From Phoronis ovalis (lineage: Eukaryota; Phoronida; Phoronidae), in contig JAOXYB010032564.1 of NCBI GenBank assembly GCA_028565635.1, positions 1 to 14,408 on the forward strand: a stretch of DNA of 14,408 nucleotides. The letters run 5' to 3'. This document shows positions 1-7,500 of the stretch, in pieces. The notes under the pieces are model-generated. The model had not been told where the DNA came from. It searched no databases and was given only the letters and a program-made list of their open reading frames with translations. Made by a program: the position numbers and the translations under genes. The number at the start of each line of letters is the position of its first letter. Within the stretch, counting starts at the first letter, position 1.

Positions 1-340
1 AGTCTTCAAGGCATAGCTTAGTGAAAATTGGAAGATCATAAATTAATTGAAAACATGCCAAAAAATAAATAAAAAAAACTTAGTTCTGAAATATTTTAAA
101 AAGTCATCAAAATTACTTTGTCGTAACTTGACAACATCATTTTTGAACATTTCGAGCAATTTTAAAAATTTGACCTTTGACCTCCAAATGACCCTGGGCA
201 TGTCACACCTGAAGTACCATGTCCCCAACAGTTACCGTCTTCGAGATATAGCTTGCTGAAAATTGGAAGAAGAAGAAAAAGAAGAAGAAAGAAATCGTAC
301 AAAACCAATAGGCTTGCTCCCTTATAGGAGCAACCCTAAT
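1..340. repeat. Repeat element in the last visible TTC1 intron, GAA-rich tract and terminal hairpin
   Basis: A block of about 35 bp at 1-37 (tagcttagtgaaaattggaa) returns in diverged form at 239-273 (tagcttgctgaaaattggaa), about 236 bp apart. The second copy runs into a purine tract of GAA units (265-294). This is followed by a hairpin: 309-320 pairs with 327-338, including a perfect 7-bp stem TTGCTCC/GGAGCAA with a six-base loop. I recall similar GAA-tailed, hairpin-ended repeats from marine invertebrate introns but cannot name the family. It fills the space where the last TTC1 exon might have been, and no exon is seen here. Confidence 0.6.
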
Positions 341-353
341 AAACAACACTTAC

Positions 354-408
354 CAAACATTTCTTCTTTCATTTTTTCATTTCTTTCTTTTATTTGATCT
401 GGGAGTCT
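354..408 (-). CDS. TTC1: TTC1 coding exon 4 (start of conserved C-terminal segment)
   Basis: This is a 55-base exon of 18 codons plus one base (phase 1). It encodes RLPDQIKERNEKMKEEMF plus the first base of a Gly codon, matching the segment after the TPRs in TTC1. Splice sites are ttgtttcag|AGA and TTTG|gtaagtg. The following exon is not visible between 353 and 1. Confidence 0.9.
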
Positions 409-3301
409 CTGAAACAAAGTCAAATATGTAAAAAAAATCCATCCAATTTTAAGCTATAAAAAAAATTAGTTTTACTCAGTAGACAGAGATGCAATATTGG
501 TGTAGGGAAGCAATCTACGCCATGCTATTATGCCCAAAATGTTTCCTGTTCTCAGTTGATAATCTTCCACATTTTATTGACAGACAGACAGTTAGGGGGT
601 AAATACTTTACAAAACCAAACAACCACAGCGTAAAGATATTTTTACATATGTATGTGAGTTGATTAGAGACAAACCATATTTCCTAGCCCTTCCTTACAA
701 ATTAAAATAAGAATGTGTGCATCAACAATAGTATGTTATCTCAGCAACAATGGTTAATATACTCTTTGTATAAAAGAAGCACAGAGTTTTGGTGTCTGGT
801 TATCCAGTTGGTCATATTGGTGTATATACACGAAATAATAGTACAAAAAACAAACAGAATGGCTTTACTTATAACACTAGAATTGGACCCCGCAATTCTT
901 GTGGAAATAGTGTCGGGGTTAAAGGCTAGGGTCGGATTTAGTGTCTGGGTTAAAACCTAGGAACTGCCACTAAGAAGGTGTTTACTGTGGAACTATGCAG
1001 CGGGCGTGTAACATACAAGTCGACAGTAAAAACTAATGAAAAAGAGACCGTAAGTAATCTACCAGACATAGTTATACACCGATAGTGGTGCGCACCTAGA
1101 TAGTCTCGGTGCGAAAAATCCACTCGGTTCATTTAGTAGTACAGATATAAATCCCCCAGCAATCTCAGCCACAGTAGTGTGCTACTTACCATACAAGCAG
1201 CTCGAGCAGTGTGCATTGAAGGATCAAGTTCAATAACTTTTTTATAATCTTCTAAAGCTTCGTCTAATTTCTCAGTCTTCTCATATAATTCTGCACGTCT
1301 GAGCAAGGCTTTGACATATTGAGGATGTAATTCAACGGCTTTGCTACAGTCGGCTATAGCAGCCTCATTATCATCCTAAAACAGTGAGGTTCTAATACAT
1401 GCAATTCAATGTAAATGTTACATTAAAGGCTGCCACCTTTTCACATGTTATTATCTTTGTCCAAGGTAATCAAGTGCTAAGAACACACCTCACCAGAGAC
1501 ATCTGGTGTTGCTTCAAGAAAACACTAGAAGTCCACTCGGAACAAAAAGCTTGATCTTTGAGAGTGGGTGGAGGAAAACTGAGATTGGCAATTTTTTCAC
1601 GATGAGTGTAAGCAAACTTCATAGCAATATATTATTCCATGTAAATGTTATACTTGCCATTTTCATTTTGCACACTGCTCTGTTTGAATACAAAATAGCC
1701 CGTTCTCTTGCAAAACACAATGGACACATCTGCAATGCTTGACTGTAAATCTCTCTTGCTTCTCCAAACTTCTGATCACGAAAAAGATCATTTCCTTGTT
1801 TTTTTAATTCTGTTGCTTCATTTTTTCTTCTCTGTGAAAAAAACAGACATTACTTATTAATAAGCAATATTACTTAATAAAGTTCCTGCATGTGTAATTA
1901 AGAGAAAGAACAATTATTCAGAAAATGAGTTTGTAGTAAATATTCTTGATTTAACATAGAGGTTAACAAATAGTTTGCACAAAAAGGAAACTGAAAATGT
2001 AAATCGGTTACAATAATGCAATCTATTACAAACCGTATCTTCCAAAATTGCAGTTGAATGTAAGCCTCACTTGTGGACCACAAAGAAAGAAGTTCAGGAA
2101 CTAAACCAACATAGCAGTAGTCAGTGTAACCAACCGACTGTTAGCAAGCACTTGATGGCGCCACCTAACACACAATTCTGAATTTTATCAATCAAAAATC
2201 ATCCAAATCTCCACGCACTCACCATATACATTCACTAAACATGGAATTTCAAAATTATGTGAGTTCAATATCTCAAGGAGAGGATAACATTTTTGATAGG
2301 GATACGCGGCCCAGCCCTGAAAACCAGAACCTCTTACTTATTTTTTTCACGCCAAAAAACACTTTGGTTAACTTTTGCTTGCTAAAAAAACCCAATAGTT
2401 CATTTGTGTATGTTGCTAAAGTTGTTTTGCTAAAAATGAAAACCCCTGTTTGCTCATAAAAATGAGGTCAAAAACCTGATCCACTCTGCTAATTTGGTCA
2501 CAAAAATGAATCGACCATAACCACGCATCCCTATACTACAGAGACGGGAACCTCACCAGCCCCAATGATCAGCGTCTCAGTATATTTTTCCAACATGCAA
2601 ATGATCATCTCAGTGAAAAGGTCTGGCATTTCGTGACCTCCATATATATTCAGAAAATATTCCGAAAACATCTATTGCAGTCTCACCTCTTTTTCTTCAT
2701 CAGTCATATTTTCTTCCAACTTCTTTAACTTTTCCTCTTCAGATTCTTCTTCGCTTTCTGGTCGAGCATCATTTTCAACTTCCCCCTCAACCTCTCGTTC
2801 CCCCTTGGAACTGGTTGAATTTATGACATCTTCTAATACTGATTTCGTAAATTTTTCTGAACATTCAGTGTTTTCAGATTCTGCTGCGCTGGGAGACACA
2901 TTTGCAGAGTCGTCTGCTTTTACGTTAACATTGCTATTATCAGTATAAACTGCAGCAGCAGTTTCAACATCATTTAAAGTTTTGGTTTCAGTTTCAGTAT
3001 CACAAAGTATTCCACTAAATGAATTATTAGTAGAACTCATCACTGTTTTATCATCCGTTGGCAAATTATCTTTATTTGAATTTGTACTTTTATTTTCCAC
3101 CGTTTCTTCCTCTTTTTCACTCTCACTACTGCAACTGTAAAAATCTTCAGGTTCTAACAAGGCTTGCTCTATCTGTTTGTCAACAGATTTTGATAGACAT
3201 TTGATACATTCTGCATTACTGCTTCCTGGAACTCTACCTTCACTATGTACTGCTTCACCACACACAGGACACCTTGTATCCTGAGTTGAAGCACAAGACA
3301 T
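354..3301 (-). CDS. TTC1: TTC1 (tetratricopeptide repeat protein 1), four coding exons, 3' end outside window
   Basis: Joined coding exons: 3301-2687, 1831-1658, 1375-1190 and 408-354, giving 343 codons plus one base; the 3' end lies left of position 1. TTC1 is a small cytosolic TPR adaptor reported to bind Hsp70/Hsp90-type chaperones and G-alpha subunits. The first 205 residues are low-complexity and acidic, with four cysteines near the N-terminus. From EENMTDEEKE (about 196-205) onward the protein tracks vertebrate TTC1. The TPR block runs from about residue 211 to 325 and includes GNDLF, CSKAVELHP and LLRRAELYEKTEKLDEAL. RLPDQIKERNEKMKEEMFG then starts the conserved C-terminal segment. Every junction keeps the frame, and spacing across the exon 2/3 junction equals the vertebrate protein. 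The ATG at 3301 follows a good 3' splice site, so a non-coding first exon is likely. About 45 C-terminal residues should be missing. The TPR match is strong; the gene name is from recalled homology. Confidence 0.92.
409..1189 (-). other. TTC1 intron between coding exons 3 and 4
   Basis: This is a 781-bp GT-AG intron. The only structure I see is a short tandem repeat: a 22-bp unit at 909-930 recurs at 940-961 with three differences (31-bp period, core GGGTTAAA). There is no coding signal on either strand. Confidence 0.7.
909..961. repeat. Two-copy 31-bp-period repeat
   Basis: agtgtcggggttaaaggcta at 909 recurs as agtgtctgggttaaaaccta at 940. Each 22-bp copy ends in AGG, and the two differ at three positions. 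Confidence 0.55.
1190..1375 (-). CDS. TTC1: TTC1 coding exon 3 (second and third TPR)
   Basis: This exon is 62 codons long, phase 0 at both ends, encoding residues 264-325. It contains ADCSKAVELHP and the near-invariant RRAELYEKTEKLDEALEDY, and ends with ARAACM. Splice sites are tgttttag|GAT and ATG|gtaagt. Confidence 0.93.
1376..1657 (-). other. TTC1 GC-AG intron between coding exons 2 and 3
   Basis: This 282-bp intron starts GCAAGTA (1657 downward) and ends TTTTAG (1377-1376). Apart from the C, the 5' splice site fits the U1 consensus well, as is typical of genuine GC-AG introns. No annotated feature lies inside it. Confidence 0.8.
1658..1831 (-). CDS. TTC1: TTC1 coding exon 2 (first TPR and start of second)
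   Basis: This exon is 58 codons long, phase 0 at both ends. It encodes residues 206-263, starting RRKNEATELKKQGNDLF and ending SNRAVCKMKM. The 3' splice site is tttcacag|AGA. The 5' splice site is the non-canonical AAAATG|gcaagta. The only GT close by (1653-1652) would leave phase 1 and break the frame of the next exon. Confidence 0.9.
1832..2686 (-). other. TTC1 intron between coding exons 1 and 2
   Basis: This is an 855-bp GT-AG intron (gtgaga ... cacag). It is AT-rich. Around 2140-2170 there is a short stretch (gatggcgccacc) of a type often found at the ends of dispersed repeats, but I see no defined boundaries. I find no exon or RNA gene. Confidence 0.65.
2687..3301 (-). CDS. TTC1: TTC1 coding exon 1 (start codon, acidic N-terminal region)
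   Basis: This exon holds 205 codons and ends in phase 0 at GAG|gtgaga. The ATG lies directly after a pyrimidine-rich 3' splice site (cctacttccag|ATG). Residues 11-35 hold two CxxC pairs (C11/C14 and C32/C35, 17 residues apart). The rest is rich in Ser, Glu and Asp, including a run of SEEESEEEKLKKLEEN near the end, and is probably disordered. Only the last ten or so residues align confidently with vertebrate TTC1. Confidence 0.9.
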
Positions 3302-3898
3302 CTGGAAGTAGGAAAATTGTATAAATGGTCACCGTCCACATATCATGCTTGTGTGAAGTTAGTGAACTCGAATTTTAAATTTCGTTAATTTATTTATCAT
3401 TTGCAGTTGAAAAATTAATTCAGAAGTATACCAATTATATAGTCTGCAACATTATAAAATCTTATCAACATACAGAGAGGTATTCGAGAAGATGATATAA
3501 TCTGTTAAAAAATTATAAAACAAATCGTAAACATTAAAACGATTATTGCCAGTGAGTTTAAACAAAATGCCATTAGCCCACATAGCCAGGGCCCGAGCAA
3601 GGTGCAAGCTTACACCAGTCTAGTCCCAGTTACATGATGTTCGTGCTGTGCCTCTATAAGCCCTTATAATCTGACGTATCATCATATCCATATGACGCTT
3701 GTCGAGCAGTCACAGACTCTTTGCTATAGCCAAACAATTTCATGGAAAGTGATCCACACGCAGGTGGCACTTTCCACCCACATGTAAATAACAGTCATGA
3801 TTTAAAATGTGGAGCCGTCTTAACTGTGAATTGACAGGCGATCGAGAGTCCATGACTGTTCGGCAAGCCTAATGAGTAATGCATCAGATTATCAACTT

Positions 3899-3928
3899 GG
3901 GATCTGACCCCGGGGTCGGGGATCTGAC
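3899..3928. repeat. Direct repeats flanking a 12-bp palindrome
   Basis: GGGATCTGAC at 3899-3908 is repeated exactly at 3919-3928. The perfect palindrome GACCCCGGGGTC (3906-3917) lies between and overlaps the first copy. Confidence 0.6.
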
Positions 3929-3962
3929 AAGAATGAAGAAACCAAGATTATAAAAGTATAAT

Positions 3963-3995
3963 CTACATGAAAACTACATGAAAACTACATGAAAA
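3963..3995. repeat. Three perfect 11-bp tandem repeats
   Basis: The unit CTACATGAAAA occurs three times without change at 3963, 3974 and 3985. It is a short microsatellite-like array in the inferred TTC1 first intron. Confidence 0.85.
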
Positions 3996-4357
3996 CACTG
4001 TGAATAACTGGCTTCTAGTACTTTCTTCACAAACTTTAAATGCATGACAACTGTGTCATAAAGCATACAAACCTTTATTCACGATGTTTTCTAGAAAACT
4101 CCCTTCAGTTATAGTGGTTGCAAAAGAATCGATGGTGAACACTTTTCTTATCTTCTGCAACACGAGAATTAACGCGAAGGAATATAATATAGTTCTTAGT
4201 ACATGTCTCAATGCTTCTTTCAAAAAAAAAGTAGAAACAACCTTTTAAAAGAACAATTGAGAATTAATTGATTTGCAATTAAGTGCATATTCACCAATGA
4301 GAAGTTGTTTCACCTTCGTTAATGATAGAATTATATGTTTAAAGCGGCTGCATTTAC

Positions 4358-4395
4358 CTTCAGAGAAGGAGTTCCTGGGCACTTCCGGGAGCAGG
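4358..4395 (-). other. TTC1: Probable TTC1 non-coding first exon
   Basis: Reading the minus strand, a 5' splice site (CTGAAG|gtaaatg, exon end at 4358) lies just downstream of the ETS-type site. It pairs with the 3' splice site abutting the TTC1 ATG (intron 4357-3302, 1,056 bp). No ATG occurs on this strand between 4395 and 4358, so translation would start at 3301. The transcription start is not visible; 4395 is a guess. Confidence 0.5.
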
Positions 4396-4434
4396 AAAAC
4401 GTGAATTATAGTAAATGTATGCTATTTATTGACC
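4359..4434. promoter_or_regulatory. Head-to-head TTC1/SEPSECS promoter with ETS/GABP-type site
   Basis: The two genes diverge here: the TTC1 splice donor ends at 4358 and the SEPSECS ATG is at 4435. CACTTCCGG at 4380-4388 is CCGGAAGTG on the other strand, a good ETS-family (GABP) site. Such sites are frequent in TATA-less bidirectional housekeeping promoters. I see no convincing TATA box. Shared use is inferred from the geometry. Confidence 0.6.
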
Positions 4435-4442
4435 ATGAATGA
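4415..4442 (+). promoter_or_regulatory. Two overlapping upstream ATGs before SEPSECS
   Basis: An ATG at 4415 opens a five-codon frame ending at TGA 4430-4432, two bases before the SEPSECS start. A second ATG at 4419 opens a seven-codon frame ending at TGA 4440-4442, overlapping the SEPSECS start in another frame. Both matter only if transcription starts upstream of 4415. Confidence 0.45.
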
Positions 4443-4548
4443 TGAAAACTTCAAGTTGTGTGAAAAACTTGTATCGCCTTCATATATCCAACAAGCTGTA
4501 CAAGCCAAGAAAGCCAGAGAAAATCAGCTAAGGATACTTTTAGAACAG
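4435..4548 (+). CDS. SEPSECS: SEPSECS exon 1
   Basis: Residues 1-38, phase 0. The exon ends ILLEQ at GAACAG|gtacgc. This is the N-terminal helix region of the enzyme. Confidence 0.93.
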
Positions 4549-7500
4549 GTACGCGCACGCAACCGAAAATTTGCAAATTTATTACTATATAAATTGAGTA
4601 TAATTCTATATGCACTTTTCTGCAATTTCTGTTATCTGCTACATGTATATTGAAACTAGTCAGATAATCAGGCGGCACAGTAGCACTCACTTATAAGATT
4701 AGGAATGTTCTGGGCCCTGTTATGGCGGTCTGCTGCTAGCCGTAGGTCCCGGGGGCACTGCCCCGGGTGGGTATACTTAAGGTATTTCTTGGTGGGGGTG
4801 TGCAGCCCAGTTGAAAATTTTGGATTTTTGATTGTATACTTCTTACTGTATTTTTTTGGATTGCTGCCGTAAAGAAATTCAAAAATTTGTATTGCTATAC
4901 CTGCTGCTTCAGCAAATAATTGGGATTAATTTTAGGTTTGTATCCATAGAAATGATTTTTTAGAATTTGGTTTGTATCAGTCAGTTTGTGTAAAAATGGT
5001 TTGCTCCTCAAAAAATTTAAAAATCAGGATTGCTACCCTTAAATTGCACAAAATGTGGATTTCTTCCCTCATATTTCAAAAAATTTGGATTGGGTTTGCT
5101 ACCACAAGCTAAAATTTTGGATTGAGTTCCGCAGCCATCCCCGTATTCAAAAAAACGTGAGTACGCCCCGGGAGTACTGTCATTCAAAGTCACTATATAT
5201 ATGTGCCGCCCAATATGCCCCCTTTTTTCAGCTTCTGCATTTACTACGGTATTTTTTCACGCTTCTCAAAGCTTTATTTACCACAGGGTATACTTTTGTT
5301 GTTTGATATTTACCACGGTATATTTTTTTAAAATATTCGTTTACCACAGGGTGTATTTCTTAGAAAATCCATTTATGACAGGTATGAAAAATTGAGGTTC
5401 ATATATTTTTCCATATTTATTTACCACAGGGTATATTTCTCATGTTTTTTCAATTACGACGTATATTTTTGGTGATCTTTATTTACCACAGGGTCAGGGT
5501 TTTTTACCCTGGGCCGCACACCCCTACCAACTTTTCTGTCAAGTACCCCCCCGGTCCGTTGGGTCAATCCCCGGGGGTCAATCATTGTCCAAATATATGT
5601 AAAAATGTGTTTGAAGTTATATAAACCTTAAATGACTCGCCTTGCATTTGCTTGAGCACTAAAACAAAGGACGAGGCATCAGCATTTTTCTTAGGTTGAA
5701 ACATTTGACCAGTTTTTAACCTATACATGTACATGCTGAAACATGATGTAACTGTTCAGCACATGCAGCACTGAGATTATTAGATCTTTTGGTGTCTACA
5801 TATAAATTAATATGAAAATAAAGAACTCGAAGTGCTAAAAGAGTCTGATGAAGCGTAGTTACTGTGTACCATTGTTGATACTTGTTTTTATGGAATATAG
5901 TTAGGGTTTGTTGTTTTGTTTTTTTTATTTATCCACTTTATAATATGCACTGTAGACTGTAGTATACACTTGCATCTTGCACATGTAATTCAAGGGCCGA
6001 ATGCCTATTATTACTGGAAATAAATATATAACAAGATGCCATTATTACAAGCTGAAACATATTTATGACAAGATGCCATTAGTATCATCCAGTACTACTT
6101 TTACTAATACTAACAGTGTTTAATATTAGCAGTAATTAATTAATCTGTATTGATAATTTCTAGATCACTGCTGCCAGAGGAGCAATACGGGACCTATTGA
6201 TACCCAGGGCCTGCTAAAGTTCTGACGTGTTAGTAAAAAACGAACAAGAACAACTAATCCATGCGTTGAGTGTGAAAAGTTAAAACAATCAATCCTCTAA
6301 CTTTGAAGTTTATTTTTTTCAGAGAAAACTTCCAGAAACTGGATGGGATGAACAAAGCATAGAACTGCTGTTACTCGAATTATCCAAAATGGATTCTAAT
6401 AATTTCCCTGGTAATTCTGGTGTAGGTGAAAGGGAATCGAGACTGGCATCATCCCTGGTAGCTAGGAGACATTTTGGGTAGCTTCATTTATTTCAAATTA
6501 TTATATATTTCGTTAATACTGAACAAACTGTTTGCATGCACTTGGTAGCCACAGGTTGATAAGTGTGATCACCTGATTCATTCACAAAAAATAAATGCTG
6601 CACTCTGGGAGCAGTTGGATTCACGACTGGTGCTACTCCATATGTATTGTCAATCAATTTGTCTATTTTGTATTAACTACATAATTTCTAGTTGTACAGT
6701 AAAAGCCATTTTGAAAATCGAACAAGGCAGTACAAATGGGAATGTTACTTCAATTGATGCTATAACTCAGAATGGGGAAGTCTTGATGATTTGATCTATT
6801 CTAACTTGTTATTCAGATGTTAGACTTATAGTAACAAAGGTGTGTAACTGTAGCATTGGTACATACATGAAATAAAATATATGAATAAATAGAATATAAT
6901 ACGCCGGACTGCCTAACATCAACTAGCCCTGTTCGAAAATCATAGGTGAGGTTTTAATGTGAACTATTTAAACTAAGTTTAGGTCATGGTATTGGACGTT
7001 CTGGGGATGTAACTGCTATTCAGCCCAAAGCTGCTGGTTCTAGTCTCCTAATGAAGTTAACTAATTCCATGGTGCTTGATGTGTTAAAACTGTCAGGTAA
7101 ATGTTCTATTTGGAAATAAACTTTATTTGTTACATGTCACGGTTCGGGCAGCTTGTGACATGAACACGCCCAAAATTATGCTTTCAAAATTATCTCCTAG
7201 ACTTATTTTGTACTGACTGGATCAAGCTAGTCTGTAGTCCAGACTGTTTTCTGCATATTATTATAATTGTAATATCATTTATTGTAAAATATCATAATAT
7301 TTGGTTGTATAATATTACACATATGAGCAGAAAAAATCATGTAAGTCCCTAAAAAGTGTCAATACTTGTTTTATTTAATATATGCTGTTTTGGTATATAT
7401 GCAGAACAGAAAAAACAAGAAAATTTTTACGTTATACATGAATACGATTTTAAAACACAGATAAATAAACAGATGGAACAGGACGCCAGCACTGAGGCTA

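Larger units (their letters stand above)
3302..4357 (-). other. Probable TTC1 5' UTR intron
   Basis: This stretch has no coding signal. It holds a small tandem repeat (3963-3995) and a GC-rich palindrome flanked by direct repeats (3899-3928). The intron ends (gtaaatg at 4357 and ttccag at 3302) are inferred from splice consensus and the position of the start codon. Confidence 0.5.
4549..6322 (+). other. SEPSECS intron 1, containing dispersed repeats
   Basis: This is the largest intron (1,774 bp). About 800 bp (4745-5580) is repeat-derived. A 14-bp direct repeat, ACAAGATGCCATTA, occurs at 6031-6044 and 6068-6081. No other exon-like reading frame is seen. Confidence 0.8.

Noticed and set aside
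1-353. Last coding exon of TTC1
   Set aside because: No minus-strand frame resembling the expected C-terminal segment is present; the stretch is repeat-derived.
4429-4434. TTG or upstream start giving two extra SEPSECS residues
   Set aside because: The in-frame ATG at 4435 aligns with the family start; the earlier codon is TTG, and animals rarely start there.
5055-5624. Three overlapping open frames in SEPSECS intron 1
   Set aside because: They arise from the tandem AT-rich repeat units and contain no protein motif.
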